Assembly (NCBI RefSeq): GCF_014851815.1
Contig: NZ_JACVAJ010000002.1
Span: 1,458,999 to 1,522,998, forward strand
Direction of reading: 5' to 3'
DNA length: 64,000 nt
Source: Pseudoxanthomonas sp. PXM01
Lineage (GTDB): Bacteria; Pseudomonadota; Gammaproteobacteria; Xanthomonadales; Xanthomonadaceae
Part shown: positions 29,667 through 38,307 of the stretch, one piece after another
Numbering within the stretch: position 1 is the stretch's first letter
Layout of the letters: the number at the start of each line of letters is the position of its first letter
Program-made: the position numbers and the translations under genes
The notes under the pieces: generated by a model
What the model was told of the DNA's origin: nothing
The model's database searches: none
The model's input: only the letters and a program-made list of their open reading frames with translations

Positions 29667-30862
29667 AGGCGGTTTCTCAGTTGGATCAGCAGGGAAATGC
29701 GGTCGCGGAAGGCCTGCCGGTCGTGCGAGGCAGGAACGTTGAGGGCGGTGCGGATGCGGTCGGCCGGCTGGCCGGTGCGCTCGGCGATGGCGGCGACCTG
29801 CGCCTCGCCGGCGAGCGCGGCGGCGACCGGATCGCGACGGCGCAGGCGCGCAAGGAACGCCTGCCGGACCGCGGAGTACAGCATCACGCCGCGGCCGTAG
29901 CGGTAGAGGTGTTCGCCGCTGGCGCGTACGTGCTCGAGCAGCGAGCGGCGTTCGCCGGCCGGCGACGGTACCGGTGGTCCGAAGCGCTGCATGCGCATCC
30001 ACAACCAGGCGGCCAGCGCTAGCAGCAGCGGCGCCCACACCATCCAGCCCTGAAGGTACAGCGTGCGCCACAACGACGGCATCTCCGCCGCATAGACCAG
30101 GTGTATGGTGCCCTGGCGGTAGTTGGGCGCCAGCACCTGTCGCGCCAGCGCGCGATGGGGACCGTCGCGCAGGCCGCCGCTGGGCGGCGCATCCAGCGCT
30201 TCCTCCATGAAGCCGCGCGTGGCCGTGTTGGCCAGGAAGTCGAAATCGGCCAGCACGTCGACGTGCCCCTTGCCCGCCGCCACGCGGGCGTAGACATAGC
30301 CGTGCTTCAGGTCGCCCCACGCCAGTTCGGGCACGGTATCGTCGAAGGCGAAGCGCCGGCCACGGCAGAACTCCACGTGATGGCCCTCCCCTTCCACCTG
30401 GAAGTCCTCGCACGAGGGGGTTTCGTCCACCAGCCAGGCCGACAGCTGGTCCAGCATCGCGGCCTGCGGCGCATCCGGCCCCGTCGTGGCATCGCCAGGC
30501 GAATAGGCCGGCGTGCGGATCAGCAGGTGGCCGCCTTCCTCCACCCACGCCAACAGGCGCTCGGCGTCGGACGGCGACAGCACGCGCGGATCGTTGAACA
30601 GCAGCAGCGTGTCGCCGCTGGCCATCGGGTGGTCGTCCAGCATCAGGCGCTGGCGCACATTGACCTTCACGCCATCGGCTTCCAGTGTCTTCGCCAGTGC
30701 GTACAACGGGTTGTAGGCGGCCTCGCCGGTGGGCGGCAGGTACAGCGTCTTCTCGACGCGATGGAAGGTGTGCCGGAACCACAGCCCTATCAGGGTCAGC
30801 AGCACCAGCGCGACCAGCAGTGTCGCGCCCACCACCCGGCCGTTGCGTCGCGCGTACGTCAT
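29663..30862 (-). CDS. DUF4350 domain membrane protein
   Basis: The 399-residue protein has an N-terminal membrane helix (residues about 10-30) and a second one near residue 280. Between them is a GATase-like DUF4350 domain (LLLFNDPRVLSPSDAERLLAWVEEGGHLLIRTPA). The start at 30862 gives an ATGA overlap with the DUF4129 stop; the next in-frame start is three codons upstream. Such proteins are usually found beside MoxR and DUF58 genes, but their role is unknown. Confidence 0.85.
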   Translation of the reverse strand: MTYARRNGRVVGATLLVALVLLTLIGLWFRHTFHRVEKTLYLPPTGEAAYNPLYALAKTLEADGVKVNVRQRLMLDDHPMASGDTLLLFNDPRVLSPSDAERLLAWVEEGGHLLIRTPAYSPGDATTGPDAPQAAMLDQLSAWLVDETPSCEDFQVEGEGHHVEFCRGRRFAFDDTVPELAWGDLKHGYVYARVAAGKGHVDVLADFDFLANTATRGFMEEALDAPPSGGLRDGPHRALARQVLAPNYRQGTIHLVYAAEMPSLWRTLYLQGWMVWAPLLLALAAWLWMRMQRFGPPVPSPAGERRSLLEHVRASGEHLYRYGRGVMLYSAVRQAFLARLRRRDPVAAALAGEAQVAAIAERTGQPADRIRTALNVPASHDRQAFRDRISLLIQLRNRL

Positions 30863-32427
30863 GACGCCCATCCGTAGCGCTGCTGCAGGTCACCCACCAG
30901 CAGGTCGAACTCGTCCTCGCCCGGCAGACGTTCGGCATAAGCGGCGTACTGCCAGGTGCGCACGATACGGGCGAACACGGTGCGGTCTTCGGCCTGCGGC
31001 AGACGCCGCGAGGCACGCAGGCATTCGGCCTCGGTGGCGCCCGGCGGCAGCACGATGTCGACGCGCTGGCTCATGCTCTCGACGCTGGCGCGATAGAGCA
31101 GGGCCAAGGCATCGCGCCGACGACCGTCGCGCCACAGCGCGCGCGCAGCGGTGGCGATGTCGTCGGGCAGCGCCTCGGGCAACACCAGCGCGCCGGACTG
31201 CGGTGCGTCGGGAAGCGCCTGCGGGGGCCTCGCCATGCCGCGCATCCATGGCCACCAGTGGCGCGCGGTCGCCAGCAGTATCAGCACCAGTGCACCGGCG
31301 ACCAGCCACAGCCCCCACTCACCGATGAAGGCCATCACCTTGCCGATACCGGACAACCAGGCGTGGTCGAACTCGGGCGCCTCCTTCGCTTTTCTGTCGC
31401 GGGGATCGCGCCGTTCCCAGCCGGACTGCACCTGCCTGCGGTCCAGCAGCGGGTCGCGGTAGGCCCGGTCGGCCGCCTCGCGGAAGGCGCGGTCGTCCAC
31501 ACGCTCGTCGCCGAATACGATGGGCAGCGTCGGCGGCGTCGCCTTGCCGTCTTCTTCGGCGGCGGCCGGCGCCACGGGTGCCGTCGGCGGCGCGCCATGG
31601 CGTTCCTGCGCGGCGGCGATGTCCATCCCGCCCAGCCACAGCACGGCCACCAGTGCCATCGGTGCGGCGGCCGCCAGCCGTGCGCGCAGCTTGCGGAACA
31701 CGATCTCCAGGTCCCACGCCTCGATCTGCGTGCGGCGGTTGAGGTACAGGCCGAAGCCGGCACCGACGTAGAACGGCTCGATCACGCTGATCGCCGCCCA
31801 CAGCAGCGCGTTCCAGGCAAGCTTGAACCAGCCGTTCCATTCGATGGCCGCCACGCGGAACGCCGCCTGCACGCTGTCCGGCAGCAGGTCCTGCGGCAGG
31901 TACATCACCACCGCGAGGATGCCGCCCAGCACCAGCACGCCCTGGAACACCAGGCAGATCCAGGTCAGCAGGATCGCCGTGCCGTAGGCCTGTCCGCCCA
32001 GCACGCGGCGGCGCTGGCGCAGCCGGTCGCCCTGCACGCCCTCCAGCAGGTCGATCGGCATGTACAGCGAGCGCACCGGGCTGAGGCGACGCCACGTGAG
32101 CAGGTGCAGCAACGTGCGTGTGCCCCAGTGGAGCTGCGCGCGGAGCGTTTCGCGCGTACCGGGCACGCTGCCGAACACCGCGCGCGACATCACGTACAGC
32201 GGGATGCGGTCAAAGGCCGGCTTCAGCCACCACATCAGCAGGGCCGCCAACCAGAACTGGTCGATCCACCACGCGCCGAGGTTCAGCAGTGCGAACACCG
32301 GCAGCGTCAGCCAGAGCCAGGGTTTCCAGATCGCCCCGGCGTGCCGGCGCACCAGCGCCATGCCCAGTTCCACGGCCTCCCAGTCCGAGCGAGCGCGCAG
32401 GCGGACCGTCAGCTGCTCAATCCTCAT
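30859..32427 (-). CDS. DUF4129 domain membrane protein
   Basis: The 522-residue protein has six or so hydrophobic segments in the first 280 residues and another near residue 390. The C-terminal cytoplasmic DUF4129 domain contains the DGRRRDALALLYRASVESM and TEAECLRASRR segments. This architecture accompanies MoxR gene clusters. Its ATG lies 11 bases inside the end of the SpoIIM-like gene. Function unknown beyond cluster association. Confidence 0.85.
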   Translation of the reverse strand: MRIEQLTVRLRARSDWEAVELGMALVRRHAGAIWKPWLWLTLPVFALLNLGAWWIDQFWLAALLMWWLKPAFDRIPLYVMSRAVFGSVPGTRETLRAQLHWGTRTLLHLLTWRRLSPVRSLYMPIDLLEGVQGDRLRQRRRVLGGQAYGTAILLTWICLVFQGVLVLGGILAVVMYLPQDLLPDSVQAAFRVAAIEWNGWFKLAWNALLWAAISVIEPFYVGAGFGLYLNRRTQIEAWDLEIVFRKLRARLAAAAPMALVAVLWLGGMDIAAAQERHGAPPTAPVAPAAAEEDGKATPPTLPIVFGDERVDDRAFREAADRAYRDPLLDRRQVQSGWERRDPRDRKAKEAPEFDHAWLSGIGKVMAFIGEWGLWLVAGALVLILLATARHWWPWMRGMARPPQALPDAPQSGALVLPEALPDDIATAARALWRDGRRRDALALLYRASVESMSQRVDIVLPPGATEAECLRASRRLPQAEDRTVFARIVRTWQYAAYAERLPGEDEFDLLVGDLQQRYGWAS

Positions 32428-33415
32428 CGGCCACCCCGCGCCCGCCCATCCCCAGCCACAACGCCACCAGTGTCCACAGCACGCCGGACACGCTGTACTT
32501 CAAGGCGGCGGGGATGGATTGGGTCGACGACCAGAACGCTTCGATGAACGCCGCCACCAGCAGCATGAACGCCACGCCCAGGCACAGCCGCGCGCCCTTC
32601 GCGCCCGCCTTCGCCAGCGCATCGATGCGCCGCAGCCGGCCCGGCGCCACCAGGCTCAGGCCGAGTCGCAGGCCCGCCCCGCCGGCCAGCACGATGGCGG
32701 TCAGTTCGAACGGGGCGTGCCCGCAGACGAAGCGCCACAGCGGATCGCCGGAACCGATCTGCTGCAGGTGCCCGAACACCGTGCCGATGCTGATGCCGTT
32801 GACGATCAGCACGAACAGCGCGCCCACGCCGGCCAGCAGTCCACCGGCGAACGTGCGCAGGCCGATGCCGATGTTGTTCCAGATGTAGTGGCCGAACATC
32901 TGCCAGTCGGTCCCGCTTTCGCGGCCGAGCGCGTGCCGTTCGTCGCTCGGGTCGTACATGCGTTCCCACATCGCGACCTGCTCGGGCGAGACGATGCTGT
33001 AAACCAGCTCCGGCCGGAACTGCAGCAGCACGAACATCAGCACCAGCGGGAACACGAACACCACCGCCGCCACCCACATGCAGCCTGCTTCGCTGCGCAC
33101 CAGCCGCGGGAATTCCGCCAGCAGGAAACGCAGGGCACGCTGCCAGCGCGGCGGCGGTGTGCGGTACAGCACGCCATGGCCCTGCTGCATCAGTGCCTGC
33201 AGGCGGTCCACGACCACCGGGCTGTAGCCGCGCCGGCGCGCCAGGGCGAGGTGCTGGCAGATGCGGCGGTAGCGCGCGGGCACGTCCTCGTCGGTCAGTT
33301 CGCCGGTGTTGCGCTCGCCGCGCGCGCGTCGCGCATTCCCGCCGCGCGCGTGCAGCCACGACTCGAAGGCGAGCCATTCGGCCTGGTGGCGGGCGACGAA
33401 CTGCTCCTGCCTCAT
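32417..33415 (-). CDS. Stage II sporulation protein M-like membrane protein
   Basis: The 332-residue protein has an N-terminal soluble segment (residues 1-100) and about five to six membrane helices in a SpoIIM-type arrangement. One example is the GIGLRTFAGGLLAGVGALFVLIVNGISIG region with FGHxxxxGS and the HAPFELTAIVLAGGAGLRLG segment that is typical of the family. In non-sporulating bacteria such genes sit in MoxR operons, so no sporulation role is implied. It overlaps the RDD gene upstream (ATGA) and DUF4129 downstream (11 bases). Confidence 0.9.
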   Translation of the reverse strand: MRQEQFVARHQAEWLAFESWLHARGGNARRARGERNTGELTDEDVPARYRRICQHLALARRRGYSPVVVDRLQALMQQGHGVLYRTPPPRWQRALRFLLAEFPRLVRSEAGCMWVAAVVFVFPLVLMFVLLQFRPELVYSIVSPEQVAMWERMYDPSDERHALGRESGTDWQMFGHYIWNNIGIGLRTFAGGLLAGVGALFVLIVNGISIGTVFGHLQQIGSGDPLWRFVCGHAPFELTAIVLAGGAGLRLGLSLVAPGRLRRIDALAKAGAKGARLCLGVAFMLLVAAFIEAFWSSTQSIPAALKYSVSGVLWTLVALWLGMGGRGVADED

Positions 33416-34092
33416 CGCCGCCCCAGCAGCCAGTTGGCCATGCCGTATAGCCGCAGCACGCCGGCCTGCCCCTGCGCGGCGGTGATGGGCTGGGCGAGAT
33501 TGGCCAGTTCCTCCTGGCGCGACGGGGTCAGCTGCGGCGCGCGCTCGCCGAACGCGACGATCGCGCCCTGCTCCTCCGGCAGCAGCTGCGCCGGCGGCAC
33601 GAACACCGTGTTGACCGGCGCGGGGGTGTGGTCGCGCTCGCGCCCGAGGTGGACCACCAGCGTGCCGGCGACCATGTCGCCCAAGCGGCGCGCGTGCGGA
33701 TCGGCCAGGCACGCGACCAGGCCGGCGGCATAGCCGAAGGGCAGCATGTCGACCGTGCGCAGCAGGTTGCGGGTGATCGCCGCCAGCCAGCCCACCGGCG
33801 CACCGTCGGCCGACACGACGCGCAGGCCGAGCGCCTTCTTGCCGGGGGTCTGCCCGCGCCAGACCGACTCCAGCACGATCGGGTACGCCCAGAACACCAG
33901 GAACATCACGATCAGGTGCAGGCCGGCACCGGCCTCGCCGAACAGCGCCAGCAGCATCGCCATGACGAAGACGATGGCCAGACGGATGCCCAGGTCGATG
34001 CCCCATGCCAGCGCGCGCGGTACCGGGCCGGCCGCCGGCAGGTGCAGGCCCACGCCCTCGGGCGTGACGACTTCGCGATAGGTGTCCAGCAT
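33412..34092 (-). CDS. RDD family membrane protein
   Basis: The 226-residue protein has the RDD pattern: an Arg and Asp in the first membrane helix ([21 protein letters not shown]), a [15 protein letters not shown] loop and the Asp-rich third segment ([18 protein letters not shown]). It has three membrane helices. It is the first gene of the MoxR operon on the minus strand, and its downstream neighbour starts by an ATGA overlap. The function of RDD proteins is mostly unknown; some act as sodium/proton antiporters. Confidence 0.9.
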   Translation of the reverse strand: MLDTYREVVTPEGVGLHLPAAGPVPRALAWGIDLGIRLAIVFVMAMLLALFGEAGAGLHLIVMFLVFWAYPIVLESVWRGQTPGKKALGLRVVSADGAPVGWLAAITRNLLRTVDMLPFGYAAGLVACLADPHARRLGDMVAGTLVVHLGRERDHTPAPVNTVFVPPAQLLPEEQGAIVAFGERAPQLTPSRQEELANLAQPITAAQGQAGVLRLYGMANWLLGRR

Positions 34093-34255
34093 CAGCCGCT
34101 CACCACGGGCAACGTCCCCAGGGCGGTATGCCGGCCGCAACCGGATCGATGTGGTGGAACCCGACTGTTCCGCTGTCCATGCGCCTTCCCCATGCCTGCC
34201 GACTTTAGCCGGACGCGCCATCGTTGCCCAGCCAAGCCCTACACTTCGCGCCATC

Positions 34256-34540
34256 GTGGACACCGTCTTCTCCTGCCGATCGGGGTGCGCGGCCTGCTGC
34301 ACTGCGCCGTCGATCACCTCGCCGATCCCCGGCATGCCACAGGGCAAGCCGGCCGGCGTGCCGTGCGTGCAACTGGACGAAGCCCTGCGCTGCCGGCTGT
34401 TCGGCAAACCCGAACGTCCCGCGTTCTGCGGCACACTGAAGCCGGGGCCCGACATGTGCGGCAACAGCCGGCAGGACGCGATGGCGCTGCTGACCGCCCT
34501 CGAACATGCCACCGCGCCGACCACGCTTTCCCCTCCCTAG
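34256..34540 (+). CDS. ykgJ: YkgJ-family cysteine-cluster protein
   Basis: The 94-residue protein contains the CxxxCxxCC pattern (CRSGCAACC) at the start, then [24 protein letters not shown]. Further cysteines occur in RCRLFG, AFCG and DMCGN. This matches the YkgJ family, a zinc- or iron-binding small protein with unknown role. The GTG start at 34256 is chosen because it places the first cysteine at the usual distance. A TACACT box ends 10 bases before it. The Pr6Pr gene follows 10 bases downstream. Confidence 0.8.
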   Translation: MDTVFSCRSGCAACCTAPSITSPIPGMPQGKPAGVPCVQLDEALRCRLFGKPERPAFCGTLKPGPDMCGNSRQDAMALLTALEHATAPTTLSPP

Positions 34541-34550
34541 GAGACATCGC

Positions 34551-35195
34551 ATGCAGCGGACCTGGAACCTGATCCTCGCCGTTGTGGTCGCTGCGACGGT
34601 CATCGCGCAGCTCGTGCTGCTGGTCGGCGGCGGGCAGGACGTGAATACGACTGCGGCGGCCGCGCCGGTCCCGCTGGCCACGAAGCTGCTGCGGTTCTTC
34701 AGCTACTTCACCGTGCAGAGCAACCTGCTGGTGCTCGCCGCGGCCGTCAGCCTGGTGATCCGCCCCGATCGCGACGGTCCCGTGTGGCGGGTGCTGCGGC
34801 TCGATGCGCTGCTGGGCATCGCGGTGACGGGCGTGGTGTTCGCGACCCTGCTGTCCGACCTGGTGCAGCACAGCGGCATCGGTACCTGGATCAACGCCGG
34901 CTTCCACCAGCTCTCTCCGGTGTGGACGCTGGTGGGCTGGCTGTTGCTGGGCCCGCGTCCACGGATCGATGCGCGCACGATCCGCTGGGCGTTCGTCTGG
35001 CCGGTCGCCTGGCTGGCCTACACGATGGTGCACGGCGCGATCACGGGCTGGTATCCGTACCCGTTCCTCAATGCCGACAAGCTCGGCTACGGACAGGTGG
35101 GCATCACGCTCGTGATCATCGTGGTCGCTGCACTCGCCACTGCGTTCGCGTTCCGCGCGCTGGAGCGCTGGCTGCCGGCGTCGCCCGCGCGCTGA
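34551..35195 (+). CDS. Pr6Pr family membrane protein
   Basis: The 214-residue protein has six membrane helices with short loops, as expected from the name (FAR-17a/AIG1-like). It contains the FFSYFTVQSNLLVL, HSGIGTWIN and WLAYTMVHGAITGWYPYPFLN segments typical of Pr6Pr. The ATG at 34551 follows GGAGACATCGC. The biological role is unknown. Confidence 0.85.
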   Translation: MQRTWNLILAVVVAATVIAQLVLLVGGGQDVNTTAAAAPVPLATKLLRFFSYFTVQSNLLVLAAAVSLVIRPDRDGPVWRVLRLDALLGIAVTGVVFATLLSDLVQHSGIGTWINAGFHQLSPVWTLVGWLLLGPRPRIDARTIRWAFVWPVAWLAYTMVHGAITGWYPYPFLNADKLGYGQVGITLVIIVVAALATAFAFRALERWLPASPAR

Positions 35196-35205
35196 CGGCC
35201 GCCGC

Positions 35206-35583
35206 TCACGCGACCTGCGTGGAAATCCACCAGGTCGTGCCGCCGGCATCGCGGAAGCCGCCCCGACGGTCGCCATCGCCCTTCTCTTCCGGCGCCTGCA
35301 CGGCCTCGGCGCCCGCGGCGAGCGCGCGCTCCCACGTCGCATCGACATCGGGTACGTAGAGGTGCACGTGGCTGGCGATGGGCGGCCAACCTTCCATGCC
35401 ATCGGCCAGCATCACCACCGTATCGTCGATGCGGACTTCGCCGTGGCCGAGGCGATCGCCCATCGGATGCATGCGCAGCGGCTCGGCGCCGAACACCGTG
35501 ACGAGGAAATCGATCGTGCGCTGTGCGCCGTCGACCACGAGGTACGGGGCCACCGAGGTGTAGCCCTCCGGTTTCCAGGCCAT
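35206..35583 (-). CDS. VOC family (glyoxalase/bleomycin resistance-like) protein
   Basis: The 125-residue protein has one vicinal-oxygen-chelate module pair: GYTSVAPYLVVDGAQRTIDFLVTVFGAEP at the start, VMLADGMEGWP and HVHLYVPDVDATWERALAAGAE, then a terminal GTTWWIS. This looks like the PhnB/YjdN branch (members often carry a metal-free or modified site). The substrate is unknown. ATG 35583 fits the domain start; a further start 14 codons upstream adds a basic extension. Confidence 0.85.
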   Translation of the reverse strand: MAWKPEGYTSVAPYLVVDGAQRTIDFLVTVFGAEPLRMHPMGDRLGHGEVRIDDTVVMLADGMEGWPPIASHVHLYVPDVDATWERALAAGAEAVQAPEEKGDGDRRGGFRDAGGTTWWISTQVA

Positions 35584-35621
35584 GCGGGCCTCCCAGGCGG
35601 CGCGGCATGCGCCGCCGTCAA

Positions 35622-36182
35622 TCATGCCGCAGGCGGTGTTGGCTGCAGGTAACGGTCCTTCAGCTTCACGTAGTGCGCGGCCGAGTAATGCAGGCTCTCG
35701 ATTTCCTTGTCGGACAGCGTGCGCACCAGGCGGGCGGGATTGCCGAGCCACAGCTCGCCCTCGCCGACCACCTTGCCCGGACCCAGGATCGCGCCGGCGC
35801 CGAGGAAGCCGTACTTCTTCACCGTCGCGCCGTCGAGGATGCAGGCGCCCATGCCGATCAGGCACAGGTCCTCGATGGTGCACGCGTGGATGATGGTGCC
35901 GTGGCCGATGGTGACGTCGGCGCCGATCAGCGTGGGATAGCCGGCCTTGTTGAACGGACTGTGGTGGCTGACATGGACGATGGTGCCGTCCTGCACGTTG
36001 GTCCGTGCACCGACACGGATGTAGTTGACGTCGCCGCGCAGGATGGTGCCCGGCCAGATGGAGACATCTTCGGCCAGCTCGACATCCCCGATGATCGTGG
36101 CGGCGGAATCGACGTAGACCCGCGGCCCGAGGACGGGAAAGCGGTCAAGGTAGGGGCGCAGGGCGGTCAGATTCGGGTCCAT
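35622..36182 (-). CDS. Gamma-class carbonic anhydrase family (left-handed beta-helix) protein
   Basis: The 186-residue protein is built of hexapeptide repeats forming a left-handed beta-helix (VELAEDVSIWPGTILRGDVNYIRVGARTN shows the I/V-G-x-x-x-x rhythm). The zinc-ligand histidines appear as HVSHHSPFNKAG and GHGTIIHACTIED. The C-terminal helix follows. This is the YrdA/PaaY/CaiE type; many of these are annotated as gamma-carbonic anhydrases, but activity is often undetected. It lies divergent to the aldehyde dehydrogenase gene and both have leaderless-type promoters back to back (36189-36225). Confidence 0.93.
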   Translation of the reverse strand: MDPNLTALRPYLDRFPVLGPRVYVDSAATIIGDVELAEDVSIWPGTILRGDVNYIRVGARTNVQDGTIVHVSHHSPFNKAGYPTLIGADVTIGHGTIIHACTIEDLCLIGMGACILDGATVKKYGFLGAGAILGPGKVVGEGELWLGNPARLVRTLSDKEIESLHYSAAHYVKLKDRYLQPTPPAA

Positions 36183-36188
36183 GTCCGG

Positions 36189-36194
36189 ATTGTA
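36189..36194 (-). promoter_or_regulatory. TACAAT -10 box of the gamma-CA gene, leaderless arrangement
   Basis: On the minus strand TACAAT is followed by CCGGAC and the ATG at 36182, a 6-base gap. Confidence 0.45.
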
Positions 36195-36219
36195 GTGCGC
36201 CCACTCCGGAACGAAGGCA

Positions 36220-36225
36220 TACACT
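36220..36225 (+). promoter_or_regulatory. TACACT -10 box of the aldehyde dehydrogenase gene, leaderless arrangement
   Basis: TACACT is followed by CGGCCC and the ATG at 36232, a 6-base gap without SD. It lies 26 bases from the opposite-facing box of the gamma-CA gene. Confidence 0.45.
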
Positions 36226-36231
36226 CGGCCC

Positions 36232-37758
36232 ATGACGACCTTTCCGCATGCCGCCACGACCGCCGCGAATGCGGCCATCACCGCCGCCAACGCCGCGATC
36301 ACGGCCGCCACGGCAGACACAGCGCCCCGCGCCGGCAACGGTACCCGTGCCCCCGACGACGATACGCCGGTCGGCGACCTTGCCCCCGTGCTGCAGCGGT
36401 TGCGCGACACCTGGCAGGCACGCAAGCCCGACTACGCCCAGCGCCGCGACGACCTGCAGCGCCTGCGCGACACCCTGAAGCGCCGGCTGCCGGAAATGGC
36501 CGACACCATCGCCGCCGATTTCGGCCACCGCTCACGCCACGAGACCCTGATCGCCGACGGCATGACGGTGCTCAACGAGATCGACCACCTCACCTCGCAT
36601 CTGCGCCGCTGGATGAAGCCGAAGCGCGTCGGCGTGGGCTGGCGCTTCTGGCCGGCGCGCGCGGAGATCCGCCAGGCGCCGGTCGGCGTGGTCGGCGTGA
36701 TCGCACCGTGGAACTACCCGGTCAACCTGGCGCTGATTCCGCTGGCGACCGCGATCGCCGCCGGCAACCATGTCTACCTGAAACCGTCGGAGCACACGCC
36801 GCGCACGACCGCGTTCCTGCGCTCGCTGCTGGCGGAGGTGTTTCCGCCGGAGCGCGTCAGCGTGGCCGCGGGGGGAGCCGAGGTGGCGGGCGCGTTCGCC
36901 GCGCTGCCATTCGACCATCTGGTGTTCACCGGCTCCACTGCCGTGGGCCGCAAGGTGATGGCGGCCGCCGCACCCAACCTGACGCCACTGACGCTCGAGC
37001 TGGGTGGCAAGTCGCCGGCGATCGTCTGCGACGACTTCCCGGTGGAGCAGGCCGCGGCGCGGCTGGCGACCGGCAAGTGGTTCAACGGCGGGCAGACCTG
37101 CATCGCACCGGACTACGTGTTGCTGGTCGGACGCAACCGGCGCGATGCGCTGGTGCAGGCGTTGCGCGAGCAGGTGGCCGAACGCTACGGCGACCTGTCC
37201 GACGCCGGCGACTTCACCCGCATCATCAACGACGGCCAGTTCGCGCGCCTGGACGGGTACCTGGACGACGCACGCCAGCGCGGCCACGAGGTCATCCCGC
37301 TGGCGACGAAGCACGACCGCGCGCAGCGCCTGTTCGCGCCCACCGTGGTGATCGAACCCGGCGACGACGCGAAGGTGATGCAGGACGAGATCTTCGGCCC
37401 CATCCTGCCGATCCGCACGGTCGATTCGCTGGACGAAGCGGTGGCCTACGTCAATGCACATGACCGGCCGCTGGCGCTGTACCCCTTCAGCCATGACCGC
37501 GCACGCGTGGAGAAAATCCTGCGCAGCACGCTGGCCGGCGGCGTGACCGTCAACGACACCGTGCTGCACTTCGGCATCAACGCGCTGCCGTTCGGCGGCG
37601 TCGGGCCGAGCGGCATGGGGGCTTACCACGGCCGCGCCGGTTTCGACGCAATGAGCAAGGCGCTGCCGGTGCTGTGGCAACCGCGCCGCGCCGGCAGCGA
37701 CCTGCTGAAGCCGCCGTACTCGAAGGTCGCGCGGTTCATCGACTTCATCATCCGCTAG
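36232..37758 (+). CDS. calB: Coniferyl aldehyde dehydrogenase-like NAD(P)-dependent aldehyde dehydrogenase
   Basis: The 508-residue protein oxidises aldehydes with NAD(P). The ALDH core includes VVGVIAPWNYPVNLALIPLA, FTGSTAVGRKV, the catalytic Glu256 in LELGGKSPAI and the catalytic Cys290 in GGQTCIAPDYVLL, followed by DEIFGPILP. The DYVLL sequence after the catalytic Cys and the C-terminal hydrophobic/basic tail place it with the coniferyl/fatty aldehyde dehydrogenase branch. The first 35 residues are an Ala/Thr/Asn repeat (ATTAANAAITAANAAITAAT) absent from most homologues. Its substrate is inferred from family only. Confidence 0.88.
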   Translation: MTTFPHAATTAANAAITAANAAITAATADTAPRAGNGTRAPDDDTPVGDLAPVLQRLRDTWQARKPDYAQRRDDLQRLRDTLKRRLPEMADTIAADFGHRSRHETLIADGMTVLNEIDHLTSHLRRWMKPKRVGVGWRFWPARAEIRQAPVGVVGVIAPWNYPVNLALIPLATAIAAGNHVYLKPSEHTPRTTAFLRSLLAEVFPPERVSVAAGGAEVAGAFAALPFDHLVFTGSTAVGRKVMAAAAPNLTPLTLELGGKSPAIVCDDFPVEQAAARLATGKWFNGGQTCIAPDYVLLVGRNRRDALVQALREQVAERYGDLSDAGDFTRIINDGQFARLDGYLDDARQRGHEVIPLATKHDRAQRLFAPTVVIEPGDDAKVMQDEIFGPILPIRTVDSLDEAVAYVNAHDRPLALYPFSHDRARVEKILRSTLAGGVTVNDTVLHFGINALPFGGVGPSGMGAYHGRAGFDAMSKALPVLWQPRRAGSDLLKPPYSKVARFIDFIIR

Positions 37759-37764
37759 CCACGC

Positions 37765-38256
37765 ATGCGCAAGCTCCTCCGCCGCAACAGCACCCGCACC
37801 GACCTGCGCGTCTACATGCTGTTGCTGGTCGGCGGCATGTTCGTATACGCCGGCCTGACCGTGGACCCGGCCAGCAACTGCGACCCCAGTGGACGCGAGT
37901 GCGCCCCGTGGCTGGTGCCGGTGGTCTTCGTGATGGGGTTCGTGTTTGCCGGCGCCGCGCTGGCGATGCTGGTGCATGTGCGTCGCTGGGGCAGCCGGCT
38001 GGATCTGGAGGCGCGCACGCTGTGGTGGTGGGACGACGAGATCGCCCCTGGCGAACATGCGATCACGCTGGACCGGATCGCGCGGATCCGCGTGCAACGC
38101 CCGGACGAAAGCGACGACCGCGTGTTCCTCTACGACCACGACGGTGCGCCGCTGCGCTTCCCGTCCGAGCGGGGCGTCCCCTATGACGCCGTGCAGTGGG
38201 CGAAGGATCTGGCCACGCACTTCCCGCACATCCGGGTGGACCTGGAAGGCAGCTGA
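37765..38256 (+). CDS. Two-helix membrane protein, unknown function
   Basis: The 163-residue protein has two membrane helices (residues about 16-35 and 48-72) and a C-terminal cytoplasmic domain rich in Asp and Arg (LDLEARTLWWWDDEIAPGEH). The first helix is followed by a short loop with two cysteines (SNCDPSGREC). It begins 6 bases after the aldehyde dehydrogenase stop and may be co-transcribed with it. No family is recognised. Confidence 0.65.
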   Translation: MRKLLRRNSTRTDLRVYMLLLVGGMFVYAGLTVDPASNCDPSGRECAPWLVPVVFVMGFVFAGAALAMLVHVRRWGSRLDLEARTLWWWDDEIAPGEHAITLDRIARIRVQRPDESDDRVFLYDHDGAPLRFPSERGVPYDAVQWAKDLATHFPHIRVDLEGS

Positions 38257-38307
38257 CGCGGATCGGTATCCTCCGTCGAACTACGCCATGCCCGTTCGTC
38301 GAACGGT

